In this document: positions 10,320 through 22,201 of the stretch, piece after piece | How the letters are laid out: the number at the start of each line of letters is the position of its first letter | How positions within the stretch are numbered: position 1 is the first letter of the stretch | Assembly: GCA_945910005.1 (NCBI GenBank) | Contig: OX246746.1 | Span: 34,186,686-34,250,685 of the forward strand | Direction: 5' to 3' | DNA length: 64,000 nucleotides | From: Isoperla grammatica | Taxonomy: Eukaryota; Arthropoda; Insecta; Plecoptera; Perlodidae | Notes under the pieces: generated by a model | Seen by the model: the letters and a program-made list of their open reading frames with translations, nothing else | Told to the model about the DNA's origin: nothing | Database searches by the model: none | Translations under genes and position numbers: made by a program

Positions 10320-12608
10320 TTTTCCAAATGTTTACACGTTTATTGTTCTTTTCCATTCTTCACACCATAAAATAATTTTATAAAGCAATTTAAAGTCGAT
10401 CCACTGTATACCCAACTATTTGTCATTGTGCTACAAATCATGTTGAATATACACTTAAATATCATGTTAAATATTAGCGAAAAATAAAGTAGTTTCATCG
10501 ACTACTTTTTTTAATATAAATATTTGAAATCCGTCGATTTCCCTATCCCCTACAATTGTAACTGTCAAAAAACATACACTTTCGAATATAAAGCATCGAC
10601 TAAGTAGATACTAAACATTTGTCATTTTCTTTATTTTATACTCAATTTGAAGATAATTGAACGACAATTCTAAATATGTATATATGAATACAATCTCTCG
10701 ACTCGTTTTCGGTCAATATTGGCTTCACTACAAGAACATTTGATGGGAAATCGGGCGAGCCGTGAAACTATGGCAACACTGCGTGCGATGACGTCATTTC
10801 TCTTTGAGCCTGCCTCCGCCTCACGTCAAAACATGAGGCTGTCAACTTTCCACGATGCGATGAATGGACTTTTTCTTATTTACATTTACTGTCGCTTATT
10901 TCCAATTAATATTTTGCGTTATAAAAATAATGCATTCAATTCAGATTGAAGGCACAGTTAGAAACGGGATTATATCTGAATACGGTACGTGAGGCCTAGC
11001 CTAGGCCACCTTTATTTAGGCCTAGGCCTATATTGCCTATAATGATCCGAAATGAAATTGGTGCATTGTACGTCCGTAAACGCAAACATTTTCCCCAATG
11101 TAGAAATGCTAAGCATTAAGTATAGTATGCCAGGAGGCATCTGTATAACATGAAATAAAATATGCCAAGCCGTAAGGCCACTAAAGGAACAAGGACAATG
11201 AAAGTAAACAAACCATCTATGGCCAATTACGCATTTTTATTTAAAAACATATTATCACGACTTGGCCTAGGCCTAGGCCTAGCAGTAGCACACCGTGTAG
11301 CAACAGCACAGTATATCGTTAAGCTCCTAGATGGACTACGTTACTGGAAATCACTTCGTCAGGTAAACGATTGCACAAAAAACATGATACGATACAAAAT
11401 ATACAATCCAATCTTTTTCTATAATCGTAATAAAACGTCCTCCGCTTCGTATTCCGTATTTTTTCGACGCCATTTTCACCAGCTGACAGCCTGACAATAA
11501 CAATGTCTTTGCAGCGTTGCCAAGTATATTGGAGGTTGGCAATACTTTGTCGACGAATATTAAAAACGAGTTTTTTGTTTCCTTGGTTTTGTAAATCAAT
11601 TTAGATTTGTATCCATTATATAAGTCTATAATTTGTGAATGTGTTGTGGTGTAATTAAGGCCAAAAGCGAGATAAAAAGTTGACTACTATTTGGAGTTTT
11701 GATGAACTAATTTCGTTTTTAGGGATTGGCTATTCTGCAGTCAAACTAGTGACTATAATCATGCCACTATAAATAACTGCATTTTCGTGTAAATACTGGA
11801 TATTAAAATAGTATTCTTACTTGATTACTGAATATATTTTATATTTTATAGTAATTTAACATAATAATTGTCAAAGAAATAGTTTTTTGTGATTTCAAAC
11901 AAATATTAAAATCATTCCTTGAAACTGGTAGTTTGATCAATGGAACGACTTTAATAGAAGTTATCACAATGCGTAGAGGTGCTGTATCCATTTCGGGATT
12001 TACGCTTGTGAATCCGGCCTCTGCTCTTTATTTTTAAAGAGCTTTGTTTTCGAGCCATATAAATGCCATTTGTACCTGTACTTTGAAACTTCTTGACCGC
12101 TTTTCCACAAAACTAATGGTGCTCAATCCACATCGAAGCTTGTGGATGGTCCACATTTCAACTTACTTAATCGGCTTGTCCGTTCGACCGCTATTGCAAG
12201 ACTTCAAAATAAAAACTAATAAAAATAAACGGAACGAGTGCCATAGAAGTAGAATGGAAACGACCGCTTAATAATGTTTAATGTTTGTGATCTGTTTATA
12301 TTGTTCTGTATGGAAAAACTTGTTTATGTTGCAATGTTTCTTATAAACTTTTCTTGTAAGGTCTTAGATAAATTGTTAAAAAGCCTTGAAAACTTACCAG
12401 CCGCTGACGGCGATGTGCGCTTCATGTAATATATATACAAGTTCCAACTTTTCATCCTTCGAGGGGGTCCGAAGTATTGGAGTCAACCAAACAGTCACTG
12501 ACAACATACCTTATTCAAACGCCAGAAACCCTTCACCTCTCAATACAAATTTGACCTCCTTTTGACTATTTTTATCTTTCTCAATTAGACAAAGCGATTT
12601 TGTTTGCA
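10320..12608. other. No gene seen
   Basis: Sequence is AT-rich and its short frames lack recognisable domains. It has AGGCCTAGGC-type palindromic tracts near 10993-11032 and 11264-11282. Confidence 0.5.
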
Positions 12609-13420
<812 letters not shown>

Positions 13421-13908
13421 ATAATAATAAAAGTCGTAAAATGGTCGGAGACACGACTGTTTTTGTTTGCTTTGTTAAATTTAGAAGCGCTCATTTAAAT
13501 GTGCTCATATCAAGACTGTTTTGTGGCGATCTATGAAGTAATTTTGTTTGCAACCTTTGTAACTTATTCAATCAACTCTTTGTTAACTAAGCTATTCCAC
13601 AAATATTTCTCCCAACAATAAATTATTATAATTCTGCTAATCACTGTCTGCTTACTGGTTACAATAGCCTCCTATCCCCTGGACACCTTGTTTTGTCCCT
13701 GCAAATTCACTATGGAACAAGATGGAGCCCGCTTTTATTCTTATAAAAGTATATCTACAATAGTTCCTACCACCACTCTCACCCGCCGTCAATTAGCCAA
13801 ACGCCCAATAACCCAGCTCCGGCCGCAGCTAGCCTGGGTGAACCCCCACGTGGTCACCCGCCTTTGCGACAGTTTTATGTCACAAATAAATTGGAGCCCG
13901 ACGTGGGG
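13421..13908. other. No gene seen
   Basis: This is sequence between the microsatellite repeat and the large inverted-repeat element. No recognisable coding region or repeat boundary was found. Confidence 0.4.
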
Positions 13909-15059
13909 CAATTGACCAGTTTCCTTAACAGCGCTGCGGCGAGTTTTGGAAGCTCGCATACGACATAGTTAACATTGAAGACATAGGCGAAAAACCACTT
14001 ATCTCGCTCTAGCTACGAAAATAATTTTTTTAGCGGGAGACTTATTTGAAAGCGTTTATGGGAATTACAATTCTACGTATTTTGAAAGTATTACGAAAAA
14101 TCTACATGCAGCAATGAGGGAGTTATTGATCGTAAATGATCTTCTTGCGTGTGGCTGCTGCGCGAATCTCGCCTCTAAGGCGTGACCTTCTGTCGTATAC
14201 GCAGGCTGAGCCGTCGCTGGTGTGCGTAAGGTCTACTAGCGAGATTTGAGTGAGATGCACATTTCAAACGAACAAGCCGCGCCAAGAAACCGTTGTACAA
14301 CTAGCAAATATGAAAATAGAACCACGCTCATTGGATCTGACAGATCGGCGCGTCAAGTTGACTTAAATGTGCAATATTAGGTTCGGGATTTGTAAATCAT
14401 ATACAAAGGAAGTGTAATTATTTATTATTTTTAAACTTCTCACAAACGTCTGATAGGCTATGTATACAGCATTTGTTAAAAAATGAATTATACAAATAAG
14501 TGATAAACATATCGAGGCGGAATGTTAAATTCAGTGCTATATTACCAGTTTGTCATATTAAGAAATCAACCGTAACAAAAAAATACACTTGCTTGGTGAT
14601 GTACACTATTCGCCGATCTATCAGATCCAATGAGCGTGTTGATAGGTTCTATTTTCATATTTGCAAGTTGTACAACGGTTTCTTGGCGCGGCTTGTTCGT
14701 TTGAAATGTGCATCTCACTCAAATCTCGCTAGTAGACCTTACGCACACCAGCGACGGCTCAGCCTGCGTATACGACAGAAGGATACGCCTTAGAGGCGAG
14801 ATTCGCGCAGCAGCCACACGCAAGAAGATCATTTACGATCAATAACTCCCTCATTGCTGCATGTAGATTTTTCGTAATACTTTCAAAATACGTAGAATTG
14901 TAGTTCCTATAAACGCCTTCAAATAAGTCTCCCGCTAAAAAAATTATTTTCGTAGCTAGAGCGAGATAAGTGGGTTTTCGCCTATGCCTTCAATGTTATC
15001 TATGTCATATGCGAGCTTCCAAAACTCGCCGCAGCGCTGTTGATGAAACTGGTCAATTG
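13909..15059. mobile_element. Large inverted-repeat (foldback) element
   Basis: The left arm (13909-14350) and right arm (14611-15059) are about 440 bp each and match as reverse complements almost throughout, separated by a ~260-bp spacer. Outer ends read CAATTGACCAGTTTC and its complement. Inner ends are at GATCGGCG / CGCCGATC. Differences are mostly single bases. No protein of note is encoded and no clean target duplication was found. It may be a MITE or foldback transposon, or an inverted duplication. Confidence 0.75.
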
Positions 15060-15217
15060 AAAATTGGCTAAGATTATAAGATTTCACGAGTTCTGTAAGT
15101 TTCTATTGTTGGAGTATTTGTCATTATTTGTATTGGACAAGAATATTGAGTTATGTGATAGTGCATTGTTCGGTTGCATATCATTTCTTGGTGAACATTG
15201 TAACTAAAGTTTCCAGT

Positions 15218-15652
15218 ATGAAGCCCAGCCGTCTCACGAAAGATGAATTGGAGTACGAGCTCAAGATCCGAGGGATTCAAGCGAACCAGACGGTAACGGA
15301 ACTCAGTAAGATTCTTGGAATCCTACTTCGCTCTACGGAAGGAATACCTGCTGCAACGGGACCTGACGGTAAGCCTATTGTGACCGATCATACTCAACAG
15401 TTAACCATTTGTCAGGACAAGTTAACACAAGTAAAAGCTCTTTTTACGTCGGAAAAATTTTCTATTCAGGAGTTAAAGAAAGAAGTGGGTTTGAGACTCA
15501 TCCATTTAAAGCCCCAGTCAGGGTTTGATAAAACTTTTACACGTGTCATCAAAGGAACGTTTGTAATACAACAGAAAAAGAATAATCGAAATCGGTCCAC
15601 AGGCTCACGAGTTCTTCGCGCTCTACCTGCCCCATGCTATAGCCTTGCGTGA
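15218..15652 (+). CDS. Gag-like/SAP-like N-terminal fragment, unassigned
   Basis: From an internal ATG at 15218 the frame encodes MKPSRLTKDELEYELKIRG followed by a hydrophilic helical region. The LTKDELxYEL...RG start resembles SAP-like N-termini I associate with gag-type proteins of some invertebrate retroelements. No zinc knuckle, protease or RT follows. The frame loses any recognisable character after about codon 110. It lies 160 bp right of the large inverted repeat. A host gene exon is also possible. The assignment is an inference with modest support. Confidence 0.35.
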   Translation: MKPSRLTKDELEYELKIRGIQANQTVTELSKILGILLRSTEGIPAATGPDGKPIVTDHTQQLTICQDKLTQVKALFTSEKFSIQELKKEVGLRLIHLKPQSGFDKTFTRVIKGTFVIQQKKNNRNRSTGSRVLRALPAPCYSLA

Positions 15653-16703
15653 CGTCACCAGAGGTCTGCGGTCAGCCGGAGTAGCCCGCGCTCGACCGTA
15701 CTTTCATTCATAGCTATGGCAGGCGCGAAACCATATCGTTATGAGCCGCGCTACAAGGAAGGCTAGTACGCTGCAATTCAAGAAAAACGGGCATCGGAAA
15801 ACCTAAGATTAGAAATGGTGCTAGGTAAATGTGCTAGGTGGCGCGTGTACATAAATGACAACGGACACAGAATCGGTTTGCTGCTCTGAATCACTTCTAA
15901 TAAACAATGTAAGGCAAGATTCAGATTGCACAATATACCACGAGGCATAATTCGGTTGTGCTTAATATACATACTTTGAGAACTGCCCTTCATAATTTAC
16001 TGTTTCAAACGAAATAAAAGCTATTTTGATTGATTGATTGATTGATTGAAATGTCATGATAAGAAGAAAGAACTTGAAAATGAAAGCAACACACTCTGGA
16101 GGCATATCGCACAAAGGCATGGAAATAGGTCACGTGCTGCTACAGTCGCGCGCAAATATCTGGAGAACGAGTGGGCCGTTTTCGCTACAGTTTCGTGCGA
16201 TACTCATTATAAGAAGCAATCTTGATTTTAAAAATATGTTGTTTGAAACCCTTACTACGCCTTTAAGAAATCGACTAGAGAGAATAGTATCAGAAGAGGC
16301 AGATAAAGCTCAGAAAGAGTCGTGCTTGTTATTGAAGCGCAGGCGCTGTTAGATCAGATAAACAAAGCTAAAGCTGCGTACACACGGCGGATTTTGGCCT
16401 TACGACGATCTCAAGGCGGTCGGACGAATGGACTGATCGGATGAAAATTGGATGGAAATCTCTCGTGTGTGCAGTCACTGGCGGTCTTGACTCTTGAGGC
16501 GATCGTACGACGATCCGTTCCAACCTCTGCCTGGTCAGTATTTTTCCATGCGATCAGCGTCCGACCAGCGATCGCGCATGCGCAGACTGAGCCTCCCTCA
16601 ACCCCCCTCCACTAATAACCCGCATACTTTCGATTGCAGTTGTGTCAAACCAAGTTGGAAAATATGTCACAAGCAGCGAAAATGTGGGCAGAGCCGCAAT
16701 TTA
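15653..16703. other. No confident gene
   Basis: A short frame starting with ATGGCAGGCGCG at 15716 continues after one stop codon and could be a gene relic, but no domain is recognised. A (GATT)n tract occurs at about 16028-16049. A GC-richer stretch at 16380-16560 has inverted words (GTACACACGG / GTGTGTGC) that may mark another small TIR element. Confidence 0.3.
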
Positions 16704-16708
16704 TAACC

Positions 16709-16915
16709 GATTGATTGATTGGTGGTGTTTAACGACGTACTCGACAGCTTAGGTCATATGACGTCTTCCGAATCAGGTACATCTATATCGCGGGAGTCGT
16801 CATAAGGGGAGTCCAGCAAGGGAGGGCAGGGCCATGTGGGAGGAGAAATCTTCAGTGGGACAGTAGGGGGGAAGGGGCAGGGTCTCCTGTCCCTTTTGAA
16901 TGTCCTGTTATGAAA
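16709..16915 (-). mobile_element. Diverged short retroposon copy (head-B type)
   Basis: The (GATT)n tail and GGTGTTTAACGAC word mark the minus-strand 3' end. The interior shares GAGTCCAGCAAGGGAGGGCAG and the following GTGGGAGGAGAAAT block with the other copies. Its 5' part (CAGGGTCTCCTGTCCC on the plus strand) resembles the head of the copy at 17878-18180 rather than the ribozyme-like head. Boundaries are approximate. Confidence 0.6.
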
Positions 16916-17336
16916 TTATTATTTAGATTAAACAAAGAGCAAAATCAACATTACAATAATTATTATGTTAATATTTAATTTAATTGTCACCAAAGAACTC
17001 GGATATGGCTCATTTTCTTTTCTTCCGTTTAATAAGTCAGTTGTAATTTTGGTGAAACTTCATTGCAAAATAAATAATTAGGCCCTAACGTGGTAACATG
17101 AATGTGGCAATATAAGTACATGATGCCATTTCACTACTCTCTAGTTAAAACCATTGATTAAAGAACGGTTCTTTAATCAATGGTGAAAACTATGATACCC
17201 ATACAAAACTATCTTCAATCGATGACTTGAATAGCAGTTATAACTAGTTGTTGTGGTAGTGGGAAAATCTGTTTCTTTTGTAACAAGCATGCAATGCGCT
17301 CGATGCATTGTAGGAGGATAACAATGTGTTACGTTC

Positions 17337-17685
17337 TCCAGGGATGGGGGGTAGTTCCACGACCACGACACAGCCAAATATCTTTCAAAACACTATTTAT
17401 TAATAGAAGTACACTTTAAAATATGATATCAACCAAATGATTATTATAAACTAGATTCCTACAACCTATCTTAGTCTAACCGGACAACCTCCGTCCGTGC
17501 GCTTTCAGTGCCCAGCGCACACTGTCGGGCTGGCGACCATCCCTTCCTCGCCCCCGACCAAACCCCGCCGGCCCGTTCACACGTCCTACTCTAATCTACT
17601 ACAAATGTAGGCTACTATATATAATGTAACAATGCTAACTATATCTATACCCTATCCGTTAGGGTGGGGCTACCCTGCCCTAACA
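17337..17685. mobile_element. Solo LTR
   Basis: The 349-bp unit starts TGTTACG and ends CCTAACA (TG...CA with short inverted ends). It is flanked by the 4-bp direct repeat AATG (17333-17336 and 17686-17689). This fits a solo LTR left by recombination of a Gypsy-type retrotransposon. No internal region or partner LTR is present in the window. Orientation is not decided. Confidence 0.7.
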
Positions 17686-17877
17686 AATGAATGGTGTAAA
17701 TAAAAACACTTAAGATTGCTTGTTTAAATTTAATTTAAGCAGCTGAAATAAGTTACAAAATTAAAAATCATTTATTGAAACATAGAACATACTTCTAGTA
17801 GTCAGGTGAAAGAATGTTCAATCTTCGAAATAAAACTACCAATGAAAATAAAATATGGTACATAACAATATATTTAA

Positions 17878-18180
17878 TGATTGATTGATTAATGGGGCTT
17901 AACGTCTCATATTTTTGCAACAATGGCTAATCGAGACGATGAGCGGGTGATAATGAAGATGAGAAAGATGATGATGAAGAATAAAGCCACATCCGAATCA
18001 GATCCATTGTACGTCGCGTGGGTCGTCATACGGGAGTCCAGCAAGGGTGGGCAGGGCAAAGTGGGAGGAGAAATATTCATTGGGACAGTGGGAGGGAAGG
18101 GACAGGGTCTCTTTTGGTCGCCTCTTACGACTAGCAGAGTCACTCTGGGCCTATTCTACCCCGGGCCGAGACGGGTCCTG
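17878..18180 (-). mobile_element. Short retroposon with alternative 5' head (head B), complete
   Basis: The copy is flanked by 13-bp direct repeats ACAATATATTTAA (17865-17877 and 18181-18193). Read on the minus strand, its 3' ~150 bases and (AATC)n tail match the family at 41236-41617 and elsewhere. Its 5' ~130 bases are unrelated to the ribozyme-like head: they begin CAGGACCCGTCTCGGCCCGG and include GTCGTAAGAGGCGACC. I associate the latter with repeats common in molluscs. The exact target duplication shows it is full length, so two different heads share one tail. Confidence 0.85.
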
Positions 18181-18787
18181 ACAATATATTTAAATACAGT
18201 ATATAATTATGAGCACACTCAAATTGTTTATTTTCCGTATAACATTGGTAAAACCATGTTATTTTAATTTATAATCAATTGTAAGTTAATACTAAATATA
18301 TATTATTTCAACTGTAGAATGTGTACATGCCTGCACACTACAGTGCATTATACAACAACAAGTTTTCATTTATTCCCATTTGCTTCTCAGTCTCACCATG
18401 GTCATGTAAATAAATGTAAATGAACATTTAAGTGAACATACATTCATGTTAACCATCCCTGAGTTCAAGTCGTGACTCGTGCGTAATTGAATATGATGTA
18501 TGATATGGCGTGAGTGTGTGAGAAATACGTTAATTTCTAGCGTGAGTGTGCGTGATTAGAGAATGTTCGGTCGTGATCGTGACCCGGCGTGAGTCAAAAG
18601 TCACTCACGCGCTCGCACCTCTAGTGGGGGGTTGACCCTTTACGTGCCCTTGTCGCAAAAGTAATAAATAACGTAATCGCTCGAGCCCTCTCTCTGGGTC
18701 GGTTTGCATTCCATTCTTAGAAATGATTTGCCCCATGTCTTCACTATGATTTACCCGAAACTGAAATGTTTAGTTAGAATTAAAGGT
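18181..18787. other. No gene seen
   Basis: This is AT-rich sequence with GTGAGTGTG-type repeated words at 18510-18610. Nothing recognisable. Confidence 0.4.
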
Positions 18788-19352
18788 ATTTGGGGAATGA
18801 ATGTGAAATATTTTTTTTCAAAGAAATTTAACAAAAATCACTTTTTTATGTTACCTGTTAATGTATCTTTCCAATTATGTAAGGCGCATGCTTCAAACAG
18901 TACGTATTTATGTTTTAAATCAATTTAATTATGTTGAATTGGCTAAAGCCTATGTCTATGCACGCCATTCACCATTAGCAACATGCACACAGCCTACTGG
19001 ATGCTACAATCAGCTGTTCTACGTTGATTCAGTAGCAAACGTATGAAATGAAACCGAATATCGCCCTCAATCTTGAAGAAGGGGTAATTTATTTTTGGGT
19101 ATAAATTTATTTTAAAATAATAACCCCTTCTTCAAATTTGAAGAAGGGGTAATTTATCGAAAATACTGTGATTATTATACAGTAACTTATGTTTAAGTTG
19201 GTGCATTTGCTGATAACAAAGAACCAAAGCACTTATTTTGCTGCAGAGATATTTCTCTCCATCCTAGTGTTGAACAATGGCGAAGGGCGTGCATAGGCCT
19301 AGGCATAGGCTCTAGCCAATTCAACAGAATTAAATTGATTTAAAACATAAAT
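18788..19352. mobile_element. Partial copy of the 8936-9664 foldback element
   Basis: The left arm (18788-18968), centre (two TTGAAGAAGGGGTAATTTA blocks) and the inner part of the right arm (about 19285-19352) match the element at 8936-9664. The right arm stops at ACATAAATATGTACT, where unrelated sequence begins. It is therefore truncated or interrupted, apparently by the LTR-element fragment that follows. Confidence 0.75.
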
Positions 19353-19701
19353 ATGTACTTTGCGAGCGCGAGCGCGGTACCAGCAAAACTGAAAACGCGG
19401 AACACACACGTGTAGCGCGGTACAACTAACACTATCAGCGTGGAACACACGTACACCACGATAAACTCCGTCCGTATTTACGTTGGGCGCCAGTTGTAAT
19501 GGGACAGGAATTGGGTTACCGCACAATCCAAAACACCCGCGTCCCTGAACCTGTTTATTTTCCACACACACACAAGAACAACCTCTCGGCTCGACGGCCT
19601 TACATCTACTACCCTGAACCCACCACCAACCTGCCTCGCTGGGGAGGGGAGCCCTACCCCATGGGGGTGGGGGTGACCCATTGCACACTGCAGTAAAACA
19701 T
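19353..19701 (-). mobile_element. LTR-retrotransposon 5' fragment: LTR, tRNA-Lys-type PBS and leader
   Basis: Read on the minus strand, a possible LTR (19701 to 19495, TGTTTTAC...CCATTACA) is followed two bases later by TGGCGCCCAACGT (19492-19480). The same primer-site sequence lies beside the LTR of the element at 34770-38380. About 120 bp of leader follow before the foldback copy. The LTR start is a guess and no partner LTR was found. Confidence 0.45.
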
Positions 19702-19745
19702 CCATGTTAAAGCTTTAATAAAACTTCGATCTTTCGTCAAGTTTT

Positions 19746-20231
19746 TTAAGATTTCTTTTTGTTTGTACCTTTCTTAAAAAACTGAGATGAAGCTAGTGAC
19801 GCGGGGTCTTGGTCCATCAGCTCATCACTGATCAAGTCATCTTCCAGTGATGAAGCGTATGGACTACCGCCTACCTTCTGCCAAAAGGATCTGTGAATGG
19901 GAGCTTGTGGGGTCCTTTTCAGACGCCTAGATTTCGACTTGCCTTTGGTATTCTGTTCGGGGTTTGGTTTAATATACTCGGGTGCAGGTTTACTTTTTTC
20001 GTGGTTTCCTTTAACAGTCTCTTTCGTCAAATCAGGCGTTTCTTTTTGTTTAATGATGGATATCAGTTCCTGGATTTGGTCACGCTGTTCTTTCATTTGC
20101 TCGGCTTGTTCAGCAAGTTGTTGTTGCAGTTGTTTTTGGACCTCAAGCAACGTCTTGATGGTCTCCTTAAGATGATGATTGATTGCGAGCCACTGATTGC
20201 CGCTGAAGATGCATTGATACTCGGTGAACAG
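19746..20231 (-). CDS. Coiled-coil protein fragment, unknown
   Basis: The open minus-strand frame ends at 19746. It contains a Gln/Glu-rich heptad-like segment (EVQKQLQQQLAEQAEQMKEQ) preceded by NQWLAINHHLKETIKTLL and followed by a Lys/Pro-rich polar tail. The frame stays open upstream of the first usual start, so it may be an exon or a gag or transposase fragment. No domain is recognised and no function is assigned. Confidence 0.35.
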   Translation of the reverse strand: MFTEYQCIFSGNQWLAINHHLKETIKTLLEVQKQLQQQLAEQAEQMKEQRDQIQELISIIKQKETPDLTKETVKGNHEKSKPAPEYIKPNPEQNTKGKSKSRRLKRTPQAPIHRSFWQKVGGSPYASSLEDDLISDELMDQDPASLASSQFFKKGTNKKKS

Positions 20232-20405
20232 TTCGACTTCAAGATAGCTTAGTACAATACAATTAATAAATTGGAAATTGCGATAGCGTGTCTTGTACCA
20301 ATAGTTTTAAAAGTGTAGTGACAGCGGTGTTGTGACGTGTTTTCATTGTCATTCAATTATGATATTTTCTTCTCACATTCTTGACATTATTAAACGAGAT
20401 GCACA

Positions 20406-20790
20406 CAGTGGCGTAAACTCAGATTCGGGGCCCCCGCAGGAGTTTCCGCCCCCCCCCCCCCATATTGTCACGTGCCGCAAATGTCTGGACTCTATTTGGG
20501 AGACAGGCCACTATCTATTTTATCTCCATTTTAGGGGAGACACCTGTCCAAGATTTTTTTGCGATGTCGATTTCTTTACAAGCCCACACACAACTGAAAG
20601 CTTTATTGACAGCATGTGCTTCTTGTTAATCCACGCAGGATTTTCATTTACGCATGCGGTCGCAGATTCATTTTATTTTACTAAATTTGACTGTAAATTT
20701 TGTTAAACATATGGGCCCCCACATCTGCCATTTAAGACCTGCCCCCCCCCCCCCCCCCCCCGCGACTGCGAGCCCTTAGTTAAGCCACTG
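20406..20790. mobile_element. Non-autonomous hAT-like element with 8-bp target duplication
   Basis: It begins CAGTGGCGTAAACTCAG and ends TTAGTTAAGCCACTG, with flanking 8-bp repeats GATGCACA (20398-20405 and 20791-20798). It contains two poly-C tracts (20448-20460 and 20742-20761). The termini resemble those of the element at 199-872 but the interior differs, so the two are distinct families using similar ends. Confidence 0.8.
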
Positions 20791-20795
20791 GATGC

Positions 20796-20919
20796 ACAGT
20801 CGTCAAGTATGTAGCTAAGTTTATGGTTGCTATGGAGTTGGTTTTTCTTATGGAAAATTGCATGGCATAAAACAATTCCATAGCAACCATAAACTTAACT
20901 ACATACTTGACTCGACTGT
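20796..20919. repeat. Near-perfect hairpin (palindromic MITE)
   Basis: The left arm ACAGTCGTCAAGTATGTAG... pairs with the right arm ...CTACATACTTGACTCGACTGT over about 43 bp, around a short loop. The left end overlaps the right target duplication of the hAT-like element at 20406-20790, suggesting that element inserted into the hairpin's end. Confidence 0.75.
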
Positions 20920-21112
20920 ACATACGGGCCCGGCTGAGCAGTGGCGAATAATTATTTAATGAAACAGCTTGCCTGATTTGTTGTCAAATTCATGCGAATG
21001 CCAACTTTATTCAAGTACAAAGGTGTGCTATGGGCGCCAGTATATTAAATGATTCCTTAATGCACCCTGTTATGAGTGCACGATTCAGGGGATCCTAATA
21101 TGCAAGATTGGC

Positions 21113-21291
21113 TTAGGGTCGAATGCGTAGTAGTTTCTCACGTGCTCCTCAACTCAGCCTTTCCTCAGACTTGCCCAACCACCAATCATAGAGCAGCATT
21201 TGCATATGGACTGCTCTGTGGTGGTTGGGCGAGTCTTGAGTAAAGGCTGAGTTGAGGAGCACGTGAGGAACGACTATGCATTTGAACCTAA
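21113..21291. repeat. Long hairpin (palindromic MITE)
   Basis: The arms run from TTAGGGTCGAATGCG to its diverged complement at GCATTTGAACCTAA. The core CTCACGTGCTCCTCAACTC...CCAACCACCA pairs with TGGTTGGGC...GAGTTGAGGAGCACGTGAG. The loop is about 30 bp. No coding sequence. Likely a MITE of unknown superfamily. Confidence 0.7.
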
Positions 21292-22201
21292 TACTATGTC
21301 TACACGCGTGGATTATTTACTCCAATCATTCGAGTCTCCAATTATCTTCGCGTGTAGACGTGCAGTTTCGCCAATCATTGTCGAGGCGGATGATTTGCCT
21401 CAAGAAGACCCCCAAATAATTGAAGCGCTGCCAACCAAACATGTGCATTTCTTTGACGAAAGGTGGCAGTGCATATATTTTGTGCGGTAAAGGTAACCTA
21501 ACCTATAAAACATAGCTATAAAACGTATACTTAAAACGTGTTGTCGCGGTTTTTCATCTTCATTATTTTCGTGGATTTATTGATTTTAATATGGACAAAA
21601 AAGAAAAAAGTGTCGCAGGACACTGAAACGTTACAACAAACAACAAACTTGCTATTTTGAAATTCTTCCGCTAGGTGCCACAATTGTCGTTAAATTGATC
21701 CGTGTGGACGTTCACGGGAATGATGTCCAACGTTGATAATCTTCTTCGAGGATAATCAACGTGCGTGTAGACCAAGTATAAGGCTCGGTCGTCCGGCCTG
21801 TCAGCCTGGTGGCGTCACCATCTGACGCACTCAAGCCGACAAACGGCCGTAACTCCCCAAATGTTGGTTTAGTTAAGCAGATTTTTTTATATTGCTTATT
21901 GAGTAGTTAAGTAGCCAAACGTAGATTACAATGTTGGTATGTTGTCCTGCCTTCTCCTTTAAAACGTGCTAAAACGTGCTTACGAGTTACGACAGTTAAG
22001 AAATTTAAACAAATCTTCACATCTGACAGTATGACCCCGGCCTATAATTCGTATATTGGTCTCTACGAAGTACCAACATTTAAAATTTCCGTTTCAATTT
22101 CCGTTTTCAATTAAATTTTCAATTTCCGTTTCAGGTAGTCCCGTCAAACCTATGGCGTTTTCATGGATATTCTCATTGGAAATTTCTAAGTAAACAATAC
22201 G
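21292..22201. other. No gene seen
   Basis: Weak, unsupported frames only. A cluster of AATTTCCGTTTC-like direct repeats occurs at 22082-22133 just upstream of the C2H2 relic and could belong to its 5' region. Confidence 0.4.

Noticed and set aside
11162..11494. 110-codon ORF with a LGLGLGLA stretch
   Set aside because: The stretch comes from the CCTAGG palindromic repeat; nothing else in it is recognisable.
18090..18180. An HDV-like fold for the alternative head of the retroposon at 17878-18180
   Set aside because: The first seven bases have no complementary strand at positions 31-37 and no P3 hairpin at the canonical place.
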